Part shown: one piece after another, positions 1-7,731 of the stretch | Layout: every line of letters starts with the position of its first letter | Position numbering within the stretch: the stretch's first letter is position 1 | Source: Bacteroidota bacterium | Lineage (GTDB): Bacteria; Bacteroidota; Bacteroidia; Bacteroidales; FEN-979 | Length of the DNA: 64,000 nt | Direction of reading: 5' to 3' | NCBI GenBank assembly: GCA_026391355.1 | Contig: JAPLDH010000012.1 | Coordinates: forward strand, 79,950 to 143,949 | Position numbers and translations under genes: made by a program | The notes under the pieces: generated by a model | Database searches by the model: none | What the model was told of the DNA's origin: nothing | What the model saw: the letters and a program-made list of their open reading frames with translations, nothing else

Positions 1-99
1 GTTTTTGCCCCTTGCAAATATATAGATGACGATACTTGTTTAGAACATCGCATTGATTTTTGCCAATTGCCTTACGAAATATACCGTCTGAAACACTGA
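1..99 (+). CDS. 3' end of a probable type III DNA methyltransferase (Mod), partial
   Basis: An open frame runs from the first base to a TGA at 97-99 and gives a 32-residue C-terminus ending EIYRLKH. Its start lies outside the window. The fragment is too short to show any methyltransferase motif, so the call rests on context: it lies directly upstream, on the same strand, of a GxxExxY protein and a Res-type helicase-nuclease, where a Mod subunit is expected in type III restriction-modification loci. The charged, aromatic tail resembles the end of adenine-specific methylases, but I cannot confirm this from 32 residues. Confidence 0.5.
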   Translation, partial: VFAPCKYIDDDTCLEHRIDFCQLPYEIYRLKH

Positions 100-134
100 T
101 TGTAGCTGATTGTAATGATTAATTTGATATAAGC

Positions 135-575
135 ATGAAAGATGTCATAAACGAAAAATATAAATATTCCGAATTAACAGGCAAAATAATTGGCTGCTCA
201 ATGGAAGTACATAAAATACTTGGCAATGGATTTCAGGAAGTTATTTATCAGAGGGCATTGCAAGAAGAGTTTATTCTTCAAGGTGTTTCTGCATTTAGAG
301 AATTTGAAATGTGTATTTTTTACAAGGGAAAAATTATTGGAACAAGACGGGTTGATTTTTTTGTTGGAGATGCCGTTTCATTAGAGATTAAGGCACTTAT
401 CAAATTGGAAGATGTTCATCTTGCACAAGCAATTAATTATTTGGAAGCATACAATTTAGAAATAGGAATGCTAATCAATTTTGGTACAAAAAGTTTGGAA
501 TATAAACGATTAATTAATTCCAAGTTTGACCCTGCAAAGCTCAATACATCAGTTAAATCAAAACAATCAACTTAA
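135..575 (+). CDS. GxxExxY family protein (PD-(D/E)XK-like)
   Basis: This 146-residue protein has the family signature G32-F-Q-E35-V-I-Y38 near the N-terminus, followed by D74 and an E84-I-K86 pair on a predicted beta strand. That spacing fits a PD-(D/E)XK nuclease fold. GxxExxY proteins are widespread in Bacteroidota, their biochemical role is unsettled, and they are often found alone. Here the gene lies 35 bp after the probable mod fragment and 15 bp before the res gene, so it is probably co-transcribed with them and may be an accessory nuclease or just a passenger. Composition is AT-rich, like the rest of this island. The start is the first ATG after the mod stop; no ribosome-binding site is visible. 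Confidence 0.85.
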   Translation: MKDVINEKYKYSELTGKIIGCSMEVHKILGNGFQEVIYQRALQEEFILQGVSAFREFEMCIFYKGKIIGTRRVDFFVGDAVSLEIKALIKLEDVHLAQAINYLEAYNLEIGMLINFGTKSLEYKRLINSKFDPAKLNTSVKSKQST

Positions 576-590
576 TCTGCGGTTCAGACA

Positions 591-3125
591 ATGAGACTAA
601 AGCTATATCAGGAAAAGGTTTTAAAGGAACTGAAAGAATATTTAGTTGCTTTAGCTGATGCAAAAAAAGAGTTTGAAGAAATAGCCGAACTCAAACCGCA
701 TTTTGCAAAGCATATAAATTTTCCGAAAGAAGCCTGGGAAAAATCGACTGGACGTTTGATTTACAATTCCAAAACAAATGGATTAGAAGAACCATTACCC
801 GACATTTATTTAAAAGTGCCAACAGGTGGCGGTAAAACACTTTTAGCTTGCCACGCTATTGACAACATACATAAAACATTTCTCAAAAAACAAACAGGCT
901 TGGTTTTATGGATTGTTCCGTCAACTCAGATATACAGACAAACTATTTCGGCATTAAGAAATCGTGAACATCCTTACCGGCAGATTTTAGATATTTCAAG
1001 TGGGGGCAGAACCCTCATAAAGGAAAAAACAGAAATGTTTAATCGCCTTGATGTGTACGAACATTTAATTGTATTAATGTTAATGCTGCCTTCGGCTAAT
1101 CGTCAAAATAAAGAAACTTTAAAAGTATTTCGTGACCAAGGTGGATTTACTGATTTTTTTCCAAGAGAAGATGATTTTGAAGGACATAAAAAACTAAAGG
1201 AACTCATTCCGAATTTAGATTGTTTCACCACCGAAATGGAAGTTTTCGGAACACAAATTAAAACTTCGCTTGGCAATACTTTAAAAACTTTACGTCCACT
1301 TGTTATTATTGACGAAGGACACAGAGCTTATGGAGAGTTGGCAAGGAATACAGTAAAAAGCTTCAATCCTTCCTTTATTCTTGAGCTTTCCGCAACACCC
1401 CCTCCCAACAGTAACGAGTTGGTGAAAATTACAGGACGGGAATTGCACGAAGAAGAAATGATAAAATTGGATATTCACTTAACCAACAAAACAAGTCTAG
1501 AATGGCAAGACACTTTATTAGCAAGCTATGAAAAGCGGAATGAGTTGGAGAAAAAAGCCAGGGAATACGAAAGTAACACCGGCGAGTATATCCGCCCAAT
1601 TTGCTTGATACAAGTTGAACGAACAGGCAAAGACCAAAGAGAAAAAAAGTTTATTCACGCAGAAGATGCAAAGGAATATTTAATAAAAAAATGTAACATT
1701 CCTGAAAACCATATTGCAATAAAGAGTAGCGAAAAAGACGACATTGAAGGCATAGACTTGTTTGGTAAAGGTTGTGAAATACGTTATATAATTACAAAAC
1801 AAGCCTTACAAGAAGGCTGGGATTGTTCGTTTGCATACATTCTTACAGTGCTTACTAATCCATCATCGGTAACAGGCATTACTCAATTAGTTGGTAGAAT
1901 TTTAAGACAACCTTTTGCACGTAAAACAAAAATCAAAGAATTAGACGAGTGCTATGTTTACACTTTCCGGCAAACTGCAAGCACTTTAGTAAAAGAAATA
2001 AAATCTGGTTTAGAGGATGAAGGATTAGGCGACATTGCCGGTAGAATTGTAAGCGATGAAGCGGGAACAGATACAGGAGGATTGAAAGACCGTGATATTA
2101 AATATCGTTCTGGATTTAAAAAGTTTGAAGGCAAAATTTATCTGCCTAAGTTTGTAATTCAGGAAAAAGAAAGCTGGCGTGATATGAATTTTGAAGTCGA
2201 TATACTAAGTGAAATTGACTGGGAAAATATAAGTATTGCTGAACTGAATAATCTTTCACTACAAAACAAAAAGAACAAAGAACAAGAAATTGTTTTAGGT
2301 TTAAGCTCCGTAGAAAAGGAAATATTAAAAGAAACAAGCAGAGCAGAAAAATCAGGAACATTAGTGATTGACGAAGTATTTCTGACAAGACAAATTACGG
2401 ACATAATTCCAAATCCCTGGCATTGTTATCAAATTGGTGTAAAAGCAGTAAAAATGCTTTTGAAAAAATATGACCGTGAAATCGTTGCAACAAATTTTGT
2501 TTTTATAATTGAAGAACTAAAAAAGATTTTAGATAAAGAACGAAACCGTTTGTCAGAGCAAGTTTTCAGACAGATGGTTGAGCAAAAGAAACTTTATTTC
2601 TTCCTCATTACCGACAAAGGCGTTTTTGTACTTCCATCAAGAATAAAGGTGAAAAGCAACAAGCAACTGGTTCGTAATGATAATACACCCATTCAAAAAT
2701 CATTGTTTGACTATGTTCCCGAGGAGAACATTAACGACCTTGAAAAATCGGTTGCTATTTACCTTGATGAACAAGAAAAACTATTGTGGTGGTATCGAAA
2801 TATGAGCAGGCAGGACTATCATATTCAAGGTTGGAAACGCAATAAAATTTACCCTGACTTTATTGCAGCAGACCTGCCTACCGGACAGGCAGGCAAACAA
2901 AAAAGCAAAGACGATTACGGAACTGTTTACGTACTGGAAACAAAAGGAATTCATCTAAAAAATGAGGACACCAAATACAAACAAGACGTTTTTACACTTT
3001 GCAACGAATTAGGAGCAAAAAAAGCCTGGAAAGAATTGTTTAAAGAATTCCCAGACCACGACTTTGCATTTCAAGTTGTATTTGAGGACGAGTGGCAAAA
3101 CAAAATAAATCAGTTAATGCAATAG
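591..3125 (+). CDS. Type III restriction enzyme Res subunit (DEAD/DEAH helicase-nuclease)
   Basis: This 844-residue protein is a superfamily 2 helicase fused to a nuclease. Motif I is PTGGGKT at 77-83, motif II is DEGH at 241-244, motif III is SATP at 267-270, and motif VI is QLVGRILRQ at 432-440. A C-terminal PD-(D/E)XK site is seen as P755-D756-F and E783-T-K785. Res subunits translocate on DNA with Mod and cleave when two sites interact; with the upstream mod fragment this would be a type III restriction system. Length is slightly below the usual 900-1000 residues, but the motifs are complete. One oddity is the peptide LPTGQAG at 762-768, encoded by a palindromic repeat (2873-2893) lying between the nuclease catalytic residues. 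The gene is AT-rich, suggesting acquisition. Confidence 0.9.
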   Translation: MRLKLYQEKVLKELKEYLVALADAKKEFEEIAELKPHFAKHINFPKEAWEKSTGRLIYNSKTNGLEEPLPDIYLKVPTGGGKTLLACHAIDNIHKTFLKKQTGLVLWIVPSTQIYRQTISALRNREHPYRQILDISSGGRTLIKEKTEMFNRLDVYEHLIVLMLMLPSANRQNKETLKVFRDQGGFTDFFPREDDFEGHKKLKELIPNLDCFTTEMEVFGTQIKTSLGNTLKTLRPLVIIDEGHRAYGELARNTVKSFNPSFILELSATPPPNSNELVKITGRELHEEEMIKLDIHLTNKTSLEWQDTLLASYEKRNELEKKAREYESNTGEYIRPICLIQVERTGKDQREKKFIHAEDAKEYLIKKCNIPENHIAIKSSEKDDIEGIDLFGKGCEIRYIITKQALQEGWDCSFAYILTVLTNPSSVTGITQLVGRILRQPFARKTKIKELDECYVYTFRQTASTLVKEIKSGLEDEGLGDIAGRIVSDEAGTDTGGLKDRDIKYRSGFKKFEGKIYLPKFVIQEKESWRDMNFEVDILSEIDWENISIAELNNLSLQNKKNKEQEIVLGLSSVEKEILKETSRAEKSGTLVIDEVFLTRQITDIIPNPWHCYQIGVKAVKMLLKKYDREIVATNFVFIIEELKKILDKERNRLSEQVFRQMVEQKKLYFFLITDKGVFVLPSRIKVKSNKQLVRNDNTPIQKSLFDYVPEENINDLEKSVAIYLDEQEKLLWWYRNMSRQDYHIQGWKRNKIYPDFIAADLPTGQAGKQKSKDDYGTVYVLETKGIHLKNEDTKYKQDVFTLCNELGAKKAWKELFKEFPDHDFAFQVVFEDEWQNKINQLMQ
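2873..2893. repeat. CCTGCCT-AGGCAGG hairpin repeat inside the res gene
   Basis: A 21-bp element has 7-bp arms CCTGCCT and AGGCAGG around a 7-base loop. It is a diverged copy of the 20-bp perfect palindrome at 22110-22129. It is in frame here and encodes LPTGQAG without breaking the reading frame. Confidence 0.85.
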
Positions 3126-3192
3126 CCAATGCACAGGTGTCAGCAGAAATGAAACAACATATGTACCTGACAGACAAGAACCGCCAGCACCT

Positions 3193-3362
3193 AATCGAGT
3201 AGGCTGCCCCGTCAGCATCGCCGACGGGGAGAGCCCCTGCCTGCGGCAGGCAGGTCTCACACCACCTTGCGTACAGGTCATCCTCTGGAAAATTGCACAC
3301 TTATTGTTTGCCCTTGAAGAGTTATTTGTATTTTTAAACTTTTTCTAGAGCTTACAACAGGT
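3193..3362 (+). repeat. Long direct repeat, copy 1
   Basis: This 170-bp stretch begins AATCGAGTAGGCTGCCCC and ends CTTACAACAGGT. It recurs at 7541-7687, with a few substitutions and one ~23-bp difference explained by recombination between two CAGGT words. It contains two hairpins: CCCCGTC/GACGGGG at 3207-3229 and CCTGCCTGCGGCAGGCAGG at 3236-3254. The two copies bracket the DUF4062-NACHT-TPR gene. Confidence 0.9.
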
Positions 3363-3390
3363 GTGCGCTGCATGCTCATGCAGAGCACAC
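3361..3390. repeat. Long near-perfect hairpin
   Basis: GTGTGCGCTGCATG and CATGCAGAGCACAC are complementary except for one G/A mismatch and are separated by two bases. The structure sits at the right edge of direct-repeat copy 1 and is absent from copy 2, so it belongs to the unit next to the NLR-like gene rather than to the shared repeat. Confidence 0.8.
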
Positions 3391-3488
3391 ACAGGCCGTC
3401 AGCCGACAATGCGGGCGGCTTTCCTGTGGCATACATGAACCAAACCTGCAAATGACGTACAAATTGAAAACGGTATACAAATAAAACC

Positions 3489-3507
3489 CCTGCCTACCGG
3501 CAGGCAG
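3489..3507. repeat. CCTGCC...GGCAGG palindromic repeat
   Basis: CCTGCCTACCGGCAGGCAG is another diverged member of the 20-bp palindrome family seen at 2873, 3236, 7584 and 22110. Confidence 0.8.
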
Positions 3508-3555
3508 TCGCACTGTGGCTGCCAGAAAGGCGTTGGGCGCAATAAACACAATGTT

Positions 3556-6500
3556 ATGTTCAAATTAAAATCAGACGAAAAACCACGGGATATTCGAATT
3601 TTTATCAGCTCCACTTTCGAGGATATGAAATTGGAAAGAGAACAACTTATAAAACACACATTTCCTCAATTACGATCTATTGCAAAAAGTCATGGTGTTG
3701 AGATAACTGAAGTTGACCTTCGGTGGGGAATAGACGGTGAAAAGGTAGAAAAAGGAGATACAATAGCTGTCTGTATTAATGAAATTGAAAGAAGTCGTCC
3801 ATATTTTGTTGGAATACTTGGGCACCGCTATGGATGGATTCCTAATGCATTACTACCTGACGAGATTGATGAACATAGAAATGAACGGGTGGCAATGCTT
3901 TGTGCTCGTCTCAAGAGAGAAGAATATTCAGTGTATATTGAGAAACTCATAAGAGAAGGTCGGAGTGTCACTGATATTGAATTTCAGCACGGTGTACTAA
4001 GGAGTTCTGAAACCCGAAGCAAAGCTCGCATATACTTCAGACGTGAATCTGATTATTGTGATCCTGAAGGATCTGAATCTGCCAGTCTGCTTCAAGGATT
4101 AAAGAAAGCTGTTTCCGATAAGTTATTTGAACATAAACCAACAGAGTATTCCAATATTACGGAACTGCACGAGGCTGTGCTGAAAGATTTTAAAAAATTT
4201 CTTGTTGATGATTATCCTGAACATGAAAAACCAAATGAATTGCACTCTGTATTATCGGGGCATAAATCTTTTGCCCGGACCCGTTTATCAGTATGGGAGG
4301 GAGCAGGTGCTCTATTGGATAAACTTGAATCCCTTGTACAGGAAAATGCTTCACATGTAGTCGTTACTGGCCCGGGCGGGCTTGGTAAAACTGCATTATT
4401 GGCACATTGCATAGCCCAGCATCAAGATTATGGTGACGATGTTTTCTATTTGTTCTGCGGAGGAGGCCCCGGAGCAACAAAATGGCCTGCAATGATGCGA
4501 TTATTGCTTGAACAAATAGTGGATTATTATAGTCTGAGTGATAAGGTTAAAATACCACCCCATAATGTTGAGTTATCAGATGCATTGGTTGAAATTTTAT
4601 CTACTCATCTCATTAACCAGCAGCTAATACTTGTTTTAGACGGATTGGATCAGTTAGAGGATGCAGGTGACCTGAATTGGTGGCCAGACCAAAAAAAATT
4701 CTCAGAGAATGTAGTTACAGTACTAGGGGTAAGATGTGGAAAACTTGCAGATATTCTTATAGCAAGAGGACTGGCTTTTATTACCATGCAACCAATTGAT
4801 GAAAGTGACCGCAAGGTAATTATCAGAAAAGTTTTAAAAAACTATTCCAGGAGCTTGGGACAAAAACTAATTAATGAAATTGCCGCAGATAAAGAATCTG
4901 AGAATCCGTTAGTATTACGAACCCTCTTAGAGGAATTAAAAGCTCATGGAGATAATGTGAATTTGGAAGAATGTGTGCATTGGTATATTGACACAGACTC
5001 AAATGAGGACTTTTTTAGCCGTGTGATTGAGAGACTTACACGCGACTACGAAGCAGCTTCAAAAGTATTACCCTTGATAGGTGCTTCGATCGTAGGATTG
5101 TCTGAAACTGAAATCCGCGAAATTGCGGAACTGGAAAGTCATCTGGCCTGGTCCGAGTTATATGACGTTCTTGCTCCACATATCGCCAACCGGGATGGCT
5201 ATCTGGTGTACAGTCATGATTTTATCCGACAAGCTGTCGCCAGAAATTTCTATCCTAACAAAGAAGATATCCATCAATATCAGCAAAAGTTGATTGACTA
5301 CTTTACAGATCCTGCCAGACGATTGGAACGACGTGCTCTTAAGGAATGGCCGGAACTTTATGCACGCATGGGAAATGTTGCAGGTCTTTTACACAGGGAT
5401 ACTATTCGCAATTTGTACGATTACGATGCTGATCAAGAAAATCCCAGGCTGGTAAGCATTCTTAACACCTGTTTGGATAATGGTGGTGATATTGTTCAAT
5501 ATTTACTGAACAGAAATTTTGTTCTTAATAGTAAAGATGATGTCTTTGCTGAAGACACACTGGCGATGATTCCATATCTCATTAATAAATGTCAGGTTTG
5601 TGTCGAGTTGCTTGAAAAGATATGGTCTATAATAGATTCAAAAGATATTGAGATACGACAGGGAGAGATGGGTAACAAAAAAAATTGGTACCATGAGTCG
5701 AAAGTATTGATAGCTAATAATTTAGGCGTCGCGTATGGTTTTTGTGGAAATAGAGAACGGTCAAAATTCTATCTTGAGCTGTCGGTCGAATCTGTTTTTG
5801 AATTTCCATCGATACATGAAATCGCTCAACGATTGAATAATTTGGCCAACTTACTTTCACATGAAGGAGGTTTTAGATATACTACGTTGCTGCATAAGTG
5901 CGCACTGGATCTTTATACTGTTCTGAATAAATCAAAATTTGAGAATCGACTATATGGCACTTGGTACCATATATCATTAGTTTATTGGGAAAATGGAGAA
6001 TATGATATGGCAATAATGGCGTTGAAAAAAGCCCTTGACGGATACAGGAAACTTTATGGGAATGACCATCCTGATACTATTAAATGTGAAAGAGAGTATG
6101 AATCTTTCAGGCATAGATTATCAAGATGGGAAAATGTAAGTATTGAGGATGAAATGCCGCGACTGGATAACTTGAGTACCAAGGATATCAATCAAATAAA
6201 GAATTTACATAATGAATATTCGGAAAAAGCATGGATTGACTCAAGGCGAAGAAATGACTTTGAATCTGCAGAAAAATGGTTGCAATCTGCATTGGAATTA
6301 TCTGAATTGATACCTGATTTTGAGGATTCTAAAACCAGGATCAGGCTTGCAGTAATTCGCCAAACCGCCGGTAAAGAGTCAATTCCAGTAAATAAACTGA
6401 AAAACTGGATAGAGTTATGTGATAATGATGGACTGAAAAAGCAAGCTCGCAGGCTCATAAAACTTTCTGAAGATGCTTGCTATGACAAAAAAGCATTTAT

Positions 6501-7407
6501 CCAGAACTCTATTCTCTCAGGTCGGGCATATTTCGCATGTGGTATTATTCAAAAGGGAATTGAGGTATTGTCAGAAGCCCAAAATTATGCAAAGGGAGAA
6601 TTGAATGAAATTGAAGGCGATGATGCCGTTCTTTTTAAGAACTATATTTCAGAAATTGAGAACCTATTGGTAACAAAAGATGAAAATATGAATGCCGATG
6701 TAATGGAGTCGTGTGGTATGATTGCAAAGGCGATCGAAAAAAAATCTTTGGATTATGTAAATGATAAAAGCGCTTTTAATGCTCATAACTATGCAGAATC
6801 GTGTATCAATGTGGGAAATCTTGAACTGGCTATTAAACTTGAAGAAGAAGCGCTAAAGGGATTTAGAGAAGTTAACAATCAGGATGGCATGGCAAGGGCT
6901 TATGGAAACTTGGGCAGAATTTGTCATTTGGTAGGTAAGTACGCAGAATCAATGGGATACCATAAGAAAGAGGAAAAAATAGCATTGGAAATAAATGATC
7001 ATGATGTACTTGCCGAGTCGTTATGGAATCAGTCAATTATGCTTCGCAGGCAAGGTCGATATCAAGATGCGGTTTTGACAGCTCAAAGAGGTCAAGCCGG
7101 TTTGGGTGATAGAAAATGGAATACCTGCTGCCAAATCGAGGAACTTTTTAACAAAACACTTGTTTGTGATCTACATCTTGAAAGTGCTATTTCATCCATG
7201 GAGGAGCAATTAAAGAAAATTGAATATAACTTTGCTCAAGGTCACTGGCTCGGCTCTTCTTACCTTGCCTGTCTTTTACAAAAAGCTGGACATACTGAAC
7301 GTGCTCTGATCATTTGGAACGAAATATTAACCAAAGCGCAGTGCAATGGTTTCAAACTTATCGAGATGGAAATGGAAGAGCTTAAAAACGTTGGTTTTTG
7401 GAAATAA
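3556..7407 (+). CDS. DUF4062-NACHT-TPR protein, NLR-like STAND NTPase
   Basis: This 1283-residue protein has three parts. Residues 10-165 match DUF4062 (IRIFISSTFEDMKLER, then the YFVGILGHRYGW segment), a TIR-like N-terminal domain also found in eukaryotic NPHP3 and TEP1. Residues 235-560 form a NACHT/STAND ATPase, with Walker A G272-PGGLGKT and Walker B LILVLDGLDQL at 357-367. Residues from about 690 to 1250 are helical repeats with TPR character (FCGNRERSKFYLELS, ARAYGNLGRICHLVGKYAES). There is no signal peptide, so it is cytoplasmic. STAND proteins of this layout act as sensors; many bacterial ones are anti-phage, with TPRs binding the trigger and the N-terminus as effector. That role is inferred here from domain layout, the neighbouring restriction genes, AT-rich composition and the flanking direct repeats. 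The start codon ATG follows a GTTATG context without a clear ribosome-binding site. Confidence 0.85.
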   Translation: MFKLKSDEKPRDIRIFISSTFEDMKLEREQLIKHTFPQLRSIAKSHGVEITEVDLRWGIDGEKVEKGDTIAVCINEIERSRPYFVGILGHRYGWIPNALLPDEIDEHRNERVAMLCARLKREEYSVYIEKLIREGRSVTDIEFQHGVLRSSETRSKARIYFRRESDYCDPEGSESASLLQGLKKAVSDKLFEHKPTEYSNITELHEAVLKDFKKFLVDDYPEHEKPNELHSVLSGHKSFARTRLSVWEGAGALLDKLESLVQENASHVVVTGPGGLGKTALLAHCIAQHQDYGDDVFYLFCGGGPGATKWPAMMRLLLEQIVDYYSLSDKVKIPPHNVELSDALVEILSTHLINQQLILVLDGLDQLEDAGDLNWWPDQKKFSENVVTVLGVRCGKLADILIARGLAFITMQPIDESDRKVIIRKVLKNYSRSLGQKLINEIAADKESENPLVLRTLLEELKAHGDNVNLEECVHWYIDTDSNEDFFSRVIERLTRDYEAASKVLPLIGASIVGLSETEIREIAELESHLAWSELYDVLAPHIANRDGYLVYSHDFIRQAVARNFYPNKEDIHQYQQKLIDYFTDPARRLERRALKEWPELYARMGNVAGLLHRDTIRNLYDYDADQENPRLVSILNTCLDNGGDIVQYLLNRNFVLNSKDDVFAEDTLAMIPYLINKCQVCVELLEKIWSIIDSKDIEIRQGEMGNKKNWYHESKVLIANNLGVAYGFCGNRERSKFYLELSVESVFEFPSIHEIAQRLNNLANLLSHEGGFRYTTLLHKCALDLYTVLNKSKFENRLYGTWYHISLVYWENGEYDMAIMALKKALDGYRKLYGNDHPDTIKCEREYESFRHRLSRWENVSIEDEMPRLDNLSTKDINQIKNLHNEYSEKAWIDSRRRNDFESAEKWLQSALELSELIPDFEDSKTRIRLAVIRQTAGKESIPVNKLKNWIELCDNDGLKKQARRLIKLSEDACYDKKAFIQNSILSGRAYFACGIIQKGIEVLSEAQNYAKGELNEIEGDDAVLFKNYISEIENLLVTKDENMNADVMESCGMIAKAIEKKSLDYVNDKSAFNAHNYAESCINVGNLELAIKLEEEALKGFREVNNQDGMARAYGNLGRICHLVGKYAESMGYHKKEEKIALEINDHDVLAESLWNQSIMLRRQGRYQDAVLTAQRGQAGLGDRKWNTCCQIEELFNKTLVCDLHLESAISSMEEQLKKIEYNFAQGHWLGSSYLACLLQKAGHTERALIIWNEILTKAQCNGFKLIEMEMEELKNVGFWK

Positions 7408-7540
7408 TCAAGAATATTCAATTCCCGTTTTCAAACCATATTCGCTAACTCAAAAATGCAGGACATTCACTTTATACAAAACTGACTAAAAGTGAATATA
7501 GAAACGATATTAAAGTCCTTAAATGAATTTACATGCGCCC

Positions 7541-7687
7541 AATCGAGTAGGCTGCCCCGTCAGCATCGCAGACGGTGAGAGCCCCTGCCTGCGGCAGGCA
7601 GGTCACCCTCTGGAAAATTGCACACTTATTGTTTGCCCTTGTAGATTTATTTGTATTTTTAAACTTTTTCTAGAACTTACAACAGGT
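7541..7687 (+). repeat. Long direct repeat, copy 2, in the 7408-7731 gap
   Basis: This 147-bp second copy of the repeat at 3193-3362 lies 134 bp after the NLR-like gene. It keeps the CCTGCCTGCGGCAGGCAGG palindrome (7584-7602), while the CCCCGTC hairpin has one mismatch. An open frame across it only reads through the repeat and is not a gene. The bases just left of it read GCGCCCAA, the reverse complement of TTGGGCGC found at 3535 before the NLR-like gene. The rest of the 324-bp gap is AT-rich and featureless. Confidence 0.9.
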
Positions 7688-7731
7688 TATGGTTGCACGT
7701 TTGAACAAAAAGAGTCAAAAAGATAAATAAT

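Larger units (their letters stand above)
3126..3555. other. Structured non-coding region between res and the NLR-like gene
   Basis: These 430 bases hold no credible gene. They contain direct-repeat copy 1 (3193-3362), a long hairpin (3361-3390) and a CCTGCCTACCGGCAGGCAG palindrome (3489-3507). Just before the next start codon is GCGTTGGGCGCAA (3532-3544), whose GTTGGGC matches the GTTRRRY core of integron attC sites. A matching RYYYAAC partner is not found nearby, so an attC site cannot be claimed. No TAnnTTTG promoter box is visible. Confidence 0.7.

Noticed and set aside
3040..3300. Minus-strand open frame of 86 codons after res
   Set aside because: It reads through the end of res and the direct repeat; its translation comes from the palindromes and shows no protein features.
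3532..3544. An integron attC site
   Set aside because: Only one GTTRRRY-type core is seen. No complementary RYYYAAC lies within the normal attC length, so it is reported only as an attC-like half site.
7523..7726. Plus-strand open frame of 67 codons over repeat copy 2
   Set aside because: It is almost wholly repeat-derived (VGCPVSIADGE, CLRQAG) and the same sequence in copy 1 is not kept open as a gene.
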